DNA from: a virus
Length of the DNA stretch: 64,000 nt
Direction: 5' to 3' (one strand)
Virus record (IMG/VR): IMGVR_UViG_3300028364_000014
Span: 173,911 to 237,910 of that record
Positions 1 to 8,346 of this stretch are shown here, piece after piece (position 1 is the stretch's first letter; each line of letters opens with the position of its first letter). The notes under the pieces are model-generated. The model ran no database searches. It was not told where the DNA came from and was given only the letters and a program-made list of their open reading frames with translations. Both the position numbers and the translations under genes were made by a program.

Positions 1-59
1 ATAAGTAACCCAGGACCAATACGCCTTACAGCTTCGTCTTTTTTTATCGAGTCAGACAA
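1..59 (-). CDS. Start of a gene running off the window edge (TTG start)
   Basis: Only about 19 codons are inside the window, beginning LSDSIKKDEAVRRIGPGLL with the first codon read as Met. The proposed start is TTG, seven bases after a GGAG ribosome binding site and downstream of a consensus promoter at 94-121. No stop codon interrupts the frame up to the window edge. Too little is visible to name the product. A TTG start is less common, but the only nearby ATG opens a frame of six codons that ends before the binding site. Confidence 0.5.
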   Translation of the reverse strand, partial: MSDSIKKDEAVRRIGPGLL

Positions 60-93
60 AGTAATCTCCTATCCCTTTTTTAACTTCATTAAT

Positions 94-121
94 AATATAA
101 TACTTTTTCCTAAGTTGTCAA
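94..121 (-). promoter_or_regulatory. Sigma-70-type promoter
   Basis: On the minus strand TTGACA (116-121), a 16-base spacer and TATATT (94-99). The -35 box lies inside the last codons of the YqeY-like gene. It would drive the gene that leaves the window at position 1. Confidence 0.8.
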
Positions 122-550
122 GTAATTATTTTTACTACTAACGCAACGTTCCATAAGCACCAATCTAACTAAGTTCCCATCAGCACTTCCTTTTAGCTCT
201 GACATAATAAAACCCATTGCTTTTATAGGAGTAGCATAAGAATCAAAGTCAACATTATTAAATATCCAACTCTCTATTTCTTTTTCTGTCATCATAGCAG
301 GTATAAAACTTTTCAATATATTTAGGTATTCAGATTTAGATTCATCAACCCCTGAATACTCTAAAACAATGAGCTCTGATTTAATTAACTTAGTAATAAT
401 ACCATTAATGTCGTCTTTAGTTACTTCTTCCCCTTTCTTCTTATTTAACCTAGGAATTTCCCCTAAGATCATCCTCAATGTGTATTTCTTATTAATATCT
501 TTAGCCTTAGTAGCTTTTTTTAGCATCACCTTTAAATCTTTTTCTTTCAT
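110..550 (-). CDS. YqeY-like (GatB/YqeY domain) protein
   Basis: A 146-residue protein close to the usual YqeY length of about 150. It follows the family pattern: a Lys-rich N-terminal helix, an internal I-P-x-M-M-T-E-K-E-I segment matching the LPxxLSEEE region of YqeY, and a C-terminal stretch MGFIMSELKGSADGNLVRL that matches the conserved M-x-x-L-K-x-x-x-x-G-x-A-D-G motif. YqeY shares its fold with the tRNA-binding tail of the GatB amidotransferase subunit, but its exact role is unsettled. The gene has a good AAGGAA ribosome binding site and is driven by the promoter at 587-614. A phage copy could act on host tRNA or amidotransferase; that is inference. Confidence 0.75.
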   Translation of the reverse strand: MKEKDLKVMLKKATKAKDINKKYTLRMILGEIPRLNKKKGEEVTKDDINGIITKLIKSELIVLEYSGVDESKSEYLNILKSFIPAMMTEKEIESWIFNNVDFDSYATPIKAMGFIMSELKGSADGNLVRLVLMERCVSSKNNYLTT

Positions 551-586
551 AATTATTCCTTTAGTATATATTTAAACTTTACACAT

Positions 587-614
587 AATATAATACATTT
601 ATTCAACTTGTCAA
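587..614 (-). promoter_or_regulatory. Sigma-70-type promoter
   Basis: Minus strand TTGACA (609-614), 16-base spacer, TATATT (587-592). It lies just after the stop codon of the lipoprotein gene and precedes the YqeY-like gene. Confidence 0.85.
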
Positions 615-622
615 GTAATTAT

Positions 623-1159
623 TTAAGAATCTGGGGTTTCAGAAACTACTGAGTTATCATCCGTATTTACTGAGTTATCATCTACTGCACTCGAATGATC
701 GTCTATAATAGTTGAATTATCATCGGTGTATTCTGACTTATCAGTTGTACTATGGTCTGAATGATTAGAACTATCTGGATTATAACTATCTTTATAAGTT
801 GTGTCCCCACTACTAGCATTAATCACACGTTCTAAAGCCTTACCTCCCTCTCTAATACCAAACACAGTACCTACGGATGTAATAGCTGTATTAACTGATT
901 TCCAAGCTGGGTGTGGTGGAGGATTATAAGGAGCCAATCTAATAACCTTACGTTCAGGATACATTTTTATCCCTTCTATTCTCCCATCTTCCCCTATTTG
1001 AAGGTCAATTAACGGTTTTGGTTCTTGATTTATTTGAGTAAGCATGGCTTGTTGATACGCGGCATAATTCGGGTCTATTAATGCGGTATTTCTCGAAGTA
1101 CATGATGGAAGTATAAATACAGATAATAAACAACCAATTAAAAAATAGTACCTTATCAT
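623..1159 (-). CDS. Putative lipoprotein with acidic, low-complexity tail
   Basis: 178 residues. The N-terminus is a lipoprotein signal: positive MIRYY, a hydrophobic core, then a lipobox LPSC with the acceptor Cys at residue 20. The middle holds a proline-rich stretch (NPPPHPAW) and a short hydrophobic part with TAITSVGTVFG. The last 60 residues are a degenerate repeat built on D-D-N/H-S, strongly acidic and probably disordered. A phage lipoprotein could be a spanin (Rz1-like) or a superinfection exclusion protein. Spanins are usually shorter and proline-rich, so I do not assign either role. The ribosome binding site is GGGGGTGAT. Confidence 0.6.
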   Translation of the reverse strand: MIRYYFLIGCLLSVFILPSCTSRNTALIDPNYAAYQQAMLTQINQEPKPLIDLQIGEDGRIEGIKMYPERKVIRLAPYNPPPHPAWKSVNTAITSVGTVFGIREGGKALERVINASSGDTTYKDSYNPDSSNHSDHSTTDKSEYTDDNSTIIDDHSSAVDDNSVNTDDNSVVSETPDS

Positions 1160-1195
1160 TTTATCACCCCCTTTCTTTTTGTAAGCTTTTAAATA

Positions 1196-1600
1196 CTAAC
1201 TTATTTCTCCTTCATATTGTCCCTCCCCAAAATGGTTTTTGTTTTTAGATCTTCTATGTTTACCGTCCGGAACAGTAGTCCCATCAGTATCTTCAGACGG
1301 TCTATTTCCTGAATCAGCCTCATGAAAATGTTCTTTATTTAAATCAGCGTGATTATTAGTCTCCGCTTGTCTAGAAAATTCCCTCTTACGTATAGAAGGG
1401 TCTGTCATTTCATCTATATCACGCGTAGTTTTATCTACTGGATTCACTTTAGTATTACAATTTCCTCCTACTACTTTTGTATAATCATGTTGTTTTCGTT
1501 GAATACCTGTAGTGTGTTTTCTATTGCCACCAAAATCTCCATCACTAGAATCACTAGATGAATTATTAACTGGATTATCATTAGGACTTAAAAAATTCAT
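1196..1600 (-). CDS. Hypothetical hydrophilic protein
   Basis: 134 residues with no hydrophobic core, rich in Asn, Asp, Ser, His and Lys, and with no motif I recognise. It is likely disordered. It ends shortly before the lipoprotein gene and follows the uracil-DNA glycosylase gene with a 12-base gap, so it is probably co-transcribed. Composition resembles the tail of the neighbouring lipoprotein. Function unknown. Confidence 0.55.
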   Translation of the reverse strand: MNFLSPNDNPVNNSSSDSSDGDFGGNRKHTTGIQRKQHDYTKVVGGNCNTKVNPVDKTTRDIDEMTDPSIRKREFSRQAETNNHADLNKEHFHEADSGNRPSEDTDGTTVPDGKHRRSKNKNHFGEGQYEGEIS

Positions 1601-1612
1601 AGTATTACTCCT

Positions 1613-2194
1613 TTATTTTCGTTCTATTATTTCTTTACACCACGATAAATCATCAATAAATTTTTTATAAACTTTGTGCTTAATTCCTCCCAATCTTACT
1701 AGATAAGATGGGTGATAAGTAACTACTATACTTATTTTCTCTGTGAATTTATATCGTTTGCCCCGCATAGAACTAAGAGAAGTAGAAGGTGTTTTATTTA
1801 ATAGGGCTCTGCTTACGTCACCTCCAAGCGCTAGTATAATCATAGGCTCTATAGCATTTATTTGTTCTACTAAATAAGGAAAACAATTATTTATCCATTC
1901 TTCTTCTAATTTAAAACCGGGTTGAATAAAGCATTTAATTAAGTTTGTTATATAAACATCCCGTAAGGATAATTCAGAATCAATTAATGCTTTATCCAAC
2001 AACTTACCCGATCTTCCTATAAAAGGTAATCCAGCTTTATTTGTTATTGTATTTTCATCAGCTCCAGGACACATACCACATATCATTATCTTAGAATATG
2101 GATTTCCTTTAGCAAACACTAAGGATGCACGTGTTTTATATAAATCACATTTTTTACAAAATTTAATTTTTTCTTGTAGCTTGTTTAATTTCAT
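1613..2194 (-). CDS. Uracil-DNA glycosylase, family 4/5-like (Fe-S)
   Basis: 193 residues, the normal size for a family 4 enzyme. It removes uracil from DNA and starts base-excision repair. Four Cys in the family pattern, C13 and C16 (CKKC) then C88 and C104, would bind a 4Fe-4S cluster. The uracil pocket motif reads GMCPGADEN at 40-48 where family 4 usually has GEAPG, so the Glu is replaced by Met. The second motif, HPSYL, is near residue 162. The phage also encodes a dUTPase and a dCMP deaminase, so its uracil control is broad. The altered first motif could change specificity. Confidence 0.85.
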   Translation of the reverse strand: MKLNKLQEKIKFCKKCDLYKTRASLVFAKGNPYSKIMICGMCPGADENTITNKAGLPFIGRSGKLLDKALIDSELSLRDVYITNLIKCFIQPGFKLEEEWINNCFPYLVEQINAIEPMIILALGGDVSRALLNKTPSTSLSSMRGKRYKFTEKISIVVTYHPSYLVRLGGIKHKVYKKFIDDLSWCKEIIERK

Positions 2195-2217
2195 CTTACC
2201 CTACTTATAACAAATAA

Positions 2218-2766
2218 TTAAGAAAAGAATAACCCATAAAAAGGATTAACTAATTTTTCAGGTGTGCTCATATCCATCCAGCCTATTAAAACGCCTTTGT
2301 TTGAAACACATCGTTTGGCCGCGGCTACTAAATCCGCAATCATAGGCAATGTTTCATTAGTAATACGAGAATAACAATCAAGAAAAATAAAATCAAATTT
2401 TTGTTTAGTAGTGTATAGATAAGTAATATAGTTTTCCCTTACAGCGGTTAGCCTTTCATCATAAATTATACCATAATCTACTTGACTGTTTATAATATCT
2501 AAAGACTCTTCAACTACCGTTAATTTTTTCACCTTATTTAAAGATAGAATATATTTAGTAGCAACCCCGAGACCTAAACCTAGTACTAAACAATTACCAA
2601 AAGGCTTACTACTAATTTGCCATATATAGTCACTTAATTCTCGGTCGGAATAAATAAGTTGTTTATCTTGTTCCATGAATAACTCGTTATTCATACTATA
2701 AACTTTAATATTACCGTGTTGTGACACTAAATCACCTTCTATGTAATGAAAACTACCTTGGTCCAT
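2218..2766 (-). CDS. Class I SAM-dependent methyltransferase, spermidine-synthase-like
   Basis: 182 residues. The nucleotide-binding motif LVLGLGLGVATKYIL is at about 56-70, followed by an acidic strand end TVVEES (ribose-binding Glu) and the catalytic-region strand FDFIFLDCYS. The order matches the spermidine synthase-like branch of Rossmann methyltransferases, but the protein is shorter than a true spermidine synthase (about 280) and lacks its N-terminal barrel. The substrate cannot be read. It is preceded by a Lys-rich 119-residue gene and followed by the uracil-DNA glycosylase. Confidence 0.6.
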   Translation of the reverse strand: MDQGSFHYIEGDLVSQHGNIKVYSMNNELFMEQDKQLIYSDRELSDYIWQISSKPFGNCLVLGLGLGVATKYILSLNKVKKLTVVEESLDIINSQVDYGIIYDERLTAVRENYITYLYTTKQKFDFIFLDCYSRITNETLPMIADLVAAAKRCVSNKGVLIGWMDMSTPEKLVNPFYGLFFS

Positions 2767-2797
2767 AACGGTCTCCTACAAGTATTAAATTATATTA

Positions 2798-3157
2798 TTA
2801 AGTGAATTTCATTTCTTTTAGTTTTAAATTATCTGCAAATGTAAAAACTATACGTAACTCAGCACCGTTAGTTAAATCCTCATTATAAACTGTGTATGAC
2901 TCATATACTTCTTTAATTGGATTAAAATATCTGGTGCCCATATTACATTCTTTTGCTACACTCAATAAGTTATCAAGGTACTCATTAACTCGTTCCTTTA
3001 CAGAGAGTTCCCATTGTTCCTCAGAAGTAAGTAAAGCCTCAGTTTCCACAATTTTTTCCTTTTTTTTAGGTGGTATTGTTTTAGCATAGGACTCTTTAAT
3101 TACTTTTTTCTTAGTAATATTCTCAGTATTTGATTCTTTAGATGTAAGTTTTGTCAT
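2798..3157 (-). CDS. Hypothetical protein, Lys-rich N-terminus
   Basis: 119 residues. The first 45 are Lys/Thr/Glu-rich and look disordered; the rest forms a mixed helical and strand region ending in IVFTFADNLKLKEMKF. It follows the metallopeptidase gene by two bases, which suggests translational coupling. I recognise no family. The pairing with the peptidase could reflect a functional link, but nothing in the sequence proves it. Confidence 0.55.
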   Translation of the reverse strand: MTKLTSKESNTENITKKKVIKESYAKTIPPKKKEKIVETEALLTSEEQWELSVKERVNEYLDNLLSVAKECNMGTRYFNPIKEVYESYTVYNEDLTNGAELRIVFTFADNLKLKEMKFT

Positions 3158-3159
3158 AA

Positions 3160-3654
3160 TTAATTTCCTTTATTGGTTTTATCCAGTAACTTTTTAGCTT
3201 TTTCTGTTTCTTGTTCTTGATCATACACATCTGTAGTCAAACGAACAAGTTTTCTAGCCCATTCCGGATCATCCTCATTTCTTTTTATTTCTTGATAAAA
3301 ATCCTCAATTTCGTGCCCTACAATTTTAGCTTTGTCTTTTTCATCAATATAAATATGCTGCAATTCGTGAGAAATAATTCTTTGTTTGTCTTTTAAACTG
3401 GCTAAATCCCATGCCCTTTTATCTACAAATAAAATATAATCATATCCCTCTTCAGCAGTATTATCAGTAGTAAAAAATTTAATTTTAGCAGAGGCTAGCT
3501 CAATACAAGCTAGTACCATAGCGCCACCGCTCACTTTTTTCTTTAAGTCATAAACTAGTTTAAATTTTAAATAATTATACTGAGGGAATCTTTCAGCTAG
3601 TATATAATAAAATACTTTCTCTAGATCTTCATCCGATGTTTGATATCTTAACAT
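3160..3654 (-). CDS. Putative phage metallopeptidase (HExxH-like)
   Basis: 164 residues. The key segment is ISHELQHIYIDEKDK, holding an H-E-L-x-H zinc-binding motif at about residues 90-94, followed by a conserved acidic region with GHEIEDF. The N-terminus carries LACIELASAKIKFFT and a strand YDYILFVDKRAWD. This order matches the 'putative phage metallopeptidase' family seen in many phages. Likely a zinc protease; its target is unknown. The C-terminal 40 residues are charged and probably helical. Confidence 0.7.
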   Translation of the reverse strand: MLRYQTSDEDLEKVFYYILAERFPQYNYLKFKLVYDLKKKVSGGAMVLACIELASAKIKFFTTDNTAEEGYDYILFVDKRAWDLASLKDKQRIISHELQHIYIDEKDKAKIVGHEIEDFYQEIKRNEDDPEWARKLVRLTTDVYDQEQETEKAKKLLDKTNKGN

Positions 3655-3667
3655 AATTTAATACCTT

Positions 3668-3892
3668 TTAATTATTACTTCGTTGATTAAAATGCTCCGC
3701 CAAATTTATCAAACTGTCTGGGGAAGCAGGACCAAATTGTTTATTATTATTTCTATTATTTTTTTTATTACTATTTTTATAATGAGGATTTCCATTACTA
3801 TCGTAACAAATTTTTACTGTTTTGCCATTTTTTAACTTTTTTATTACTATCTTTCCACCGTCTTTTGCACACTCACTAAAATTTTTAACCAT
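3668..3892 (-). CDS. Small hypothetical protein, Asn/Lys-rich
   Basis: 74 residues. The first 30 form a small two-strand unit (GGKIVIKKLKNGKTVKICYD), followed by an Asn/Lys-rich low-complexity stretch and a short helix at the end. No known family. It lies between the multi-PAS gene and the metallopeptidase with a good AAGGAG ribosome binding site, so it is probably real. Confidence 0.55.
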   Translation of the reverse strand: MVKNFSECAKDGGKIVIKKLKNGKTVKICYDSNGNPHYKNSNKKNNRNNNKQFGPASPDSLINLAEHFNQRSNN

Positions 3893-3955
3893 TTAGTTCT
3901 CCTTAATTAATAATAAAATCTTTTCTTACTGTATAAATATGTTTACTAACAAACC

Positions 3956-5749
3956 TCAAGGAAAATCTATATGGGTTAACTTATTTGCAACCTCAGGTTC
4001 TAACACCCAATAAATTTTAGCTGTATCCGAACTTCCTTTTAGTAATTGAACATTGCCAGTAACTAGTCCACGTTTAATGAGATTAAGTATAGAATCAGCA
4101 CTTTCTGTACAATTATTTGCAAATCCTAATACATTAGTACACTCACCAAATTCATTAAATATAGGTGTTTTTCTTACTCTTAAAATAAACCACTTTGAAT
4201 TACCCTTTTTATGCTCAATGTATCCAGCTTCTATATAATCACAAGGACAGCCTTGATCAATGCAATGCTGATCAGTAATAATACTTATGTCTTTAAATCC
4301 GTGTTCCCTGCCGTTCTTTTTAAACGATTGTAATAACTCTGAGGTAGTTTTACCAACCACTTCTTTACAAGTAGGACCACTTGTTGTTTTAATACCATAA
4401 AAATCTGTACAAAAACTAGAATCTATAAAGGCATATTCAAATTCCTCATTAGCACCGCGCTCTTTATCCCATATATATCCATCCACCGCCTCTGTTAAAA
4501 AATTAATTCTATTATAGGCACTAACCATTTTATTATAATACACTTCTCTATTTAATTTTTCATTCTTTAAATCAGTAATATCTCTTAAATGCTCAATTAC
4601 TTTAACTACTTGACCTTCTTCGTTTAAAATAGGATAAGATCTACAGTCGTACCAACCTTCGAGCCTTTCAATATATCTTTCAAGTTTTTCTGGTTTCTTA
4701 CTTATTTTACACTTAGCTGTTTGGCAGTCATCACAAGGAGCAGTACGACCTATTAACTCATAACACCTACGCTTAACTACAGTAGATTGGTCCTCACCAA
4801 ACATAGCTAAACCGGCTTTATTATAGGCTAATATATTACTATGAGCATCTTGTACACCTATTACATCAGGTATAGCGTCTAATATTCCTTTTATTAGGGC
4901 ACTTGTTTCATCGATTTCTTGTTGTATTAAAACACTCTTCGTAATATCTTGAACTGTACCTACGGATTTTATAGGGCAACCTTCTACAGTATATTCTGTT
5001 TCACACCATCCTACAACATACTTCAAGCGTCCATCAGGCATTGCCAATCTGTATGTAGTAATATAAGGGGTTTTATTGTCTAAAGAATTAATATAGGCAT
5101 CAGATATTTTGTCCCGATCCTCATGATAAACTGATGTTACAAACATACTCCATAAATTTATAGAAGTGTCTTCTTCTACTTCAAATATTTTATACATTTC
5201 ATCTGACCATATTAATTTACCGGGACATGCACCTTCTTTCCAAACATTATTTGGTGCAAGCAAAGACCAGCTACCTATCAAAGCCATTCTTTGTGATTCA
5301 GCTAGTAGATACGACATATCTTGAATTTTTGTATCCGCCTGTCTAATTTTAGTTATATCCTCAATAATAAACATATAACCAATTGTTACATCTCTGTCAT
5401 CCTTTATAGTAGACTTAGTCATATTAAACCATTTATTTATAGCTTGAATATAAAAGGAATCAAATGTATGTGGCTTGTTAATAGCAGGCTCAATTATTTC
5501 ACACTCTTCAGTTATAATTTGATTATTATATAAACCACTTAATTTTTTATTTATGAGTTCTTTTTGGGGGATATCTAAAAAAGCTAAGAAGGGTTTATTA
5601 ACAAATTTAATTTTACAAGAAGGATTAACAATGCAAATAAATTCCTTTACTGAATCGAATGCATATTTCCAGGAATCAGTCTGGTCTTTTAGATAACCAT
5701 TAGTAGTTAGAGTTCTAGTTAGATCTCTAAGTTTATTTAATTCATCCAT
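3956..5749 (-). CDS. Multi-PAS domain protein (four PAS-like modules, no output domain)
   Basis: 597 residues made almost entirely of PAS-like sensor modules at about 20-135, 150-275, 285-400 and 410-545. Modules one to three end in the PAC signature G-x-x-x-x-x-E/Q-D-I-T (IEDIT, VQDIT, LRDIT). The third has a Cys cluster (CYELIGRTAPCDDCQTAKC), and the fourth contains CIDQGCPCDY; these could hold a metal, haem or redox centre. No histidine kinase, GGDEF, EAL or HTH domain follows; the last 45 residues are a short mixed region. PAS domains sense ligands, light or redox state. A phage protein of this type without an output domain probably acts by binding a partner, perhaps a host regulator. That is inference. 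Confidence 0.8.
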   Translation of the reverse strand: MDELNKLRDLTRTLTTNGYLKDQTDSWKYAFDSVKEFICIVNPSCKIKFVNKPFLAFLDIPQKELINKKLSGLYNNQIITEECEIIEPAINKPHTFDSFYIQAINKWFNMTKSTIKDDRDVTIGYMFIIEDITKIRQADTKIQDMSYLLAESQRMALIGSWSLLAPNNVWKEGACPGKLIWSDEMYKIFEVEEDTSINLWSMFVTSVYHEDRDKISDAYINSLDNKTPYITTYRLAMPDGRLKYVVGWCETEYTVEGCPIKSVGTVQDITKSVLIQQEIDETSALIKGILDAIPDVIGVQDAHSNILAYNKAGLAMFGEDQSTVVKRRCYELIGRTAPCDDCQTAKCKISKKPEKLERYIERLEGWYDCRSYPILNEEGQVVKVIEHLRDITDLKNEKLNREVYYNKMVSAYNRINFLTEAVDGYIWDKERGANEEFEYAFIDSSFCTDFYGIKTTSGPTCKEVVGKTTSELLQSFKKNGREHGFKDISIITDQHCIDQGCPCDYIEAGYIEHKKGNSKWFILRVRKTPIFNEFGECTNVLGFANNCTESADSILNLIKRGLVTGNVQLLKGSSDTAKIYWVLEPEVANKLTHIDFP

Positions 5750-5755
5750 TTTTAT

Positions 5756-6247
5756 CTAAGCTCCTATCCAAGCTTTAATTGCATCTTTAAAGACCATTAA
5801 CACCCCCGTAGCCATTACTCCTAACAAAGAAGTTACACCTATAGTAATCATAGCTATATAAGCGGTCAATTTAGTGCCTATTGCCGTTTGATTAATCGAT
5901 AATACATCCACTTTATTATCCAAACATTTAAAATCCTCTTTACAAAAAACATTTAATTGCCTTTCTACAGCCCTTATTATACATTGTAACCTAGTTTCTA
6001 ATTTTTCTAACTCTTTAGAACTAATAGCCGCATTAGCTTTCAAATCCAGTAAAAGATCTTCTTTAAGTTTTATAAGTTCTTGATGGATTTTATCTCTGTC
6101 TTTTTGTGATTGTCTAGAAGTTTCAGCTATCTGCTCATGAAGCCTATTAAGGGTTTCAAATACATAAGAAAACCATTGTTTTTTCATAATCTCGGCTTCT
6201 TCTAAATGCATGTGCACAATTGGATCAGAGAAATGATCTTCCCTCAT
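5756..6247 (-). CDS. Coiled-coil protein with C-terminal membrane anchor
   Basis: 163 residues. Residues 20-105 are a charged helical region with heptad-like spacing of Leu/Ile. Residues about 130-155 are a single hydrophobic segment (AYIAMITIGVTSLLGVMATG), followed by a short amphipathic tail. The layout recalls XhlA-like and other single-span phage membrane proteins. It ends six bases before the PAS gene and is likely co-transcribed, so it could anchor a complex at the membrane. No family assignment is certain. Confidence 0.55.
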   Translation of the reverse strand: MREDHFSDPIVHMHLEEAEIMKKQWFSYVFETLNRLHEQIAETSRQSQKDRDKIHQELIKLKEDLLLDLKANAAISSKELEKLETRLQCIIRAVERQLNVFCKEDFKCLDNKVDVLSINQTAIGTKLTAYIAMITIGVTSLLGVMATGVLMVFKDAIKAWIGA

Positions 6248-6263
6248 TACAGGTTATTTCCCC

Positions 6264-6464
6264 TTATGATTTGATTAACTTCTTACCACAACAGGGACAA
6301 AACGACATGGGTATACAGTATCTACTCACGTGAGTTATCCCGTCCTGGTCTTCTAGGTGTGTCCATTGAATATACCATTTATTAACGTCTGGATACCAAT
6401 AAAAAACCTCACTATAGTTTCTAACATAAGACTCAAAAATCTCACAACAAAAAGCATGTTTCAT
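6264..6464 (-). CDS. Small zinc-ribbon-like protein
   Basis: 66 residues. It contains a Cys pair near the N-terminus (CC at 6-7), a central aromatic stretch (VFYWYPDVNKWYIQW) and a C-terminal F-C-P-C-C-G-K-K-L motif typical of small phage zinc-finger proteins. Such proteins are frequent in phages and of unknown function. It has its own start next to a poly-A/GGA leader. Confidence 0.55.
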   Translation of the reverse strand: MKHAFCCEIFESYVRNYSEVFYWYPDVNKWYIQWTHLEDQDGITHVSRYCIPMSFCPCCGKKLIKS

Positions 6465-6486
6465 TTTTTTTTAATCCTTAATTATA

Positions 6487-7026
6487 TTAATGTACACTTC
6501 CTCCACCAACATAAGGAGTAAAATCGTATTTGCCACCTAGAGAACGCCAACCTTCAGTAGGCCAATTCTTACCGGCAACCATACCACTTATAGTAACATT
6601 AGTATCCATAACATCAAAGCCAGGAAGTTCCATAGTAGCTCCAGTAGTACCAGACCCGCTAACAGTAGTAGCTGACAAACCTAGTCTAAAAAACTGGTCA
6701 TCTCTAACTCTATTTATTGTAGAGCCAACTATATAAGGATTATGATCAACATTGATCGCCCTACCACCAATATTTTGACCCATCCCAGTATCCTCCGTAA
6801 TAACATTGTGATCTAACAAGTTATCTTTTGATTCAAAATCAAGAACTGTTCTGGTATAATCCGCACCCATCCTATCTCCAACATTTAATGCGCCAAAATT
6901 AGCAATCTTTGAATCGAAAGTACGCCTGATAGAAGTACTTGTATCGGTTCTAGCAACACCAGACGCCGTAAGTTCAACCTCACTAACTCCTGTAGCATCT
7001 ATTTGATAAAAATCATACTCACTCAT
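6487..7026 (-). CDS. Hypothetical protein, possibly virion component
   Basis: 179 residues, rich in Gly, Thr, Ser and Val and low in Lys compared with its neighbours, with long beta-strand-like stretches (ATTVSGSGTTGATMELPG). No Cys. Composition resembles that of capsid decoration or structural proteins rather than enzymes, but I recognise no family. It has a strong AAGGAG binding site, a 5-bp leader hairpin at 7053-7067 and a possible own promoter, which would fit a highly expressed protein. Confidence 0.5.
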   Translation of the reverse strand: MSEYDFYQIDATGVSEVELTASGVARTDTSTSIRRTFDSKIANFGALNVGDRMGADYTRTVLDFESKDNLLDHNVITEDTGMGQNIGGRAINVDHNPYIVGSTINRVRDDQFFRLGLSATTVSGSGTTGATMELPGFDVMDTNVTISGMVAGKNWPTEGWRSLGGKYDFTPYVGGGSVH

Positions 7027-7052
7027 AATATTTCTCCTTTATATTTTTTAAT

Positions 7053-7103
7053 GAGGGCTACTCCCTCTATATATAGTATAGTACATAAAACAATAAATCT
7101 CAG
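7053..7103 (-). promoter_or_regulatory. Candidate promoter and leader hairpin
   Basis: Minus strand CTGAGA (7098-7103), 17-base spacer and TATACT (7075-7080) match the sigma-70 consensus at four and five of six positions. Downstream lies a small hairpin, GAGGG-loop-CCCTC (7053-7057 with 7063-7067), which would sit in the mRNA leader and might stabilise it. There is no T-run, so it does not look like a terminator. Confidence 0.35.
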
Positions 7104-7106
7104 ATT

Positions 7107-8078
7107 TTATTTAAAATTATACAGTCTTACTTTAACTTTACTATTATTTAATAAAAATTCTGAGTTATCATCATAAAAGGTTACACCGGTTACTACCACT
7201 TCTGAAATGCCGGCGTTAATTATCTTAATAATGCATCTAAAACACGGTATTCCGCAACTTAAATAAAGAGTAGCTCCTTTAGTAGCTATACCATGCCAAG
7301 CAGCATTCAAGATTGCATTTTCTTCTGCATGACCTGCTATACATATGTCCAACATCTCACCGGATTTAGCGCCCATAGAGTGTCTAGGGCATATTGGATT
7401 ACATGGATCAATAGGTTTAATTACCTTATCTTTGTACTTATTTATAAAATTAGAATCTAACTCCCATCTACGCTCACAGCTTGGTATCCCTCTAGGAGGT
7501 CCATTATATCCAGTACTTACTATACTTTTATCTTTAACTAGGACAGCCCCTATTCGTCTAGATAAACACTTAGAATGTCTTGCTGCTTGTCTACACACAT
7601 TAAAAAAATACTCATCCCAGTTTTTAACTGGAGGGTCGGTAATAGAATAAACATCTACTGGGTTATTTAATAATTTATCCTTATCTTCATCAGTAACCAA
7701 CTCAACCGGTAAATGTAGCTTCTGAGCAGTAACTTCTGCTACAAAATCCCTACGTTTTTGTATAAAAGCACTAATACCTGTTACTTTAGTCATTATTAAA
7801 TATTTCAAAGTTAATGATAGTATAAATTTATCCAAAATTTCTTTGTCATCATGTAATCTTTCAATTAAAGTATCTTTAATTTCATTATAAGCTTCAGTAA
7901 AAGAATACCCTACTTCTTTTGATACTTTTAATATATTAGCTACGTCAATTATAACAGTAGAATCAAAAGTTAATATAAAACTATCGATTTTTTTTAAAGT
8001 TCTTTCTGTTACTGGACCTTTAAAATACTTATGAAATAAGGTCTTAAAAAAATCATCTAAAATTAATTGGTTTATCAT
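7107..8078 (-). CDS. dCMP deaminase with long N-terminal extension
   Basis: 323 residues. The deaminase domain covers about 153-315: the zinc ligand and proton shuttle in HAEEN (His250, Glu252) and the second zinc motif PCFRC (Cys279, Cys282). An allosteric-type segment SRRIGAVLV and the strand STGYNGPPRG are also present. It converts dCMP to dUMP for dTTP synthesis. Phage dCMP deaminases usually have 150-200 residues; here about 150 extra N-terminal residues form a helical region of unknown function. An inserted Cys/His segment at 226-233 (CNPICPRH) resembles the extra zinc site of T4-type dCMP deaminases. Confidence 0.9.
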   Translation of the reverse strand: MINQLILDDFFKTLFHKYFKGPVTERTLKKIDSFILTFDSTVIIDVANILKVSKEVGYSFTEAYNEIKDTLIERLHDDKEILDKFILSLTLKYLIMTKVTGISAFIQKRRDFVAEVTAQKLHLPVELVTDEDKDKLLNNPVDVYSITDPPVKNWDEYFFNVCRQAARHSKCLSRRIGAVLVKDKSIVSTGYNGPPRGIPSCERRWELDSNFINKYKDKVIKPIDPCNPICPRHSMGAKSGEMLDICIAGHAEENAILNAAWHGIATKGATLYLSCGIPCFRCIIKIINAGISEVVVTGVTFYDDNSEFLLNNSKVKVRLYNFK

Positions 8079-8091
8079 CTACTACTTATCC

Positions 8092-8346
8092 TTAAGTTAT
8101 ATTATTATCAATAATTATTGGCCAATAATAATCTACATCATTATTATCTTTACCTAGTCTTATTCTTTCTTCTTCCGTATCATACTGCATAATCTTGAGT
8201 CTTTTTTTATCGTTACATATTGGGCAAGTAATATCTAACACCATAATCAAACTACCTGACCTTGGTCTGAAGATACACTCCCCCTGTACTCCACAATCAC
8301 ATGAGTATTTAATCGTGTCGCCGTCTGTTTTAATTATTTTTAGCAT
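8092..8346 (-). CDS. Small hypothetical protein with Cys pairs
   Basis: 84 residues. Two Cys pairs (CDCG near 16 and CPIC near 41) are spaced like a zinc ribbon, followed by an acidic tail ending WPIIIDNN. It abuts the ligase gene and precedes the dCMP deaminase. Function unknown; a small zinc-ribbon protein is the most that can be said. Confidence 0.55.
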   Translation of the reverse strand: MLKIIKTDGDTIKYSCDCGVQGECIFRPRSGSLIMVLDITCPICNDKKRLKIMQYDTEEERIRLGKDNNDVDYYWPIIIDNNIT

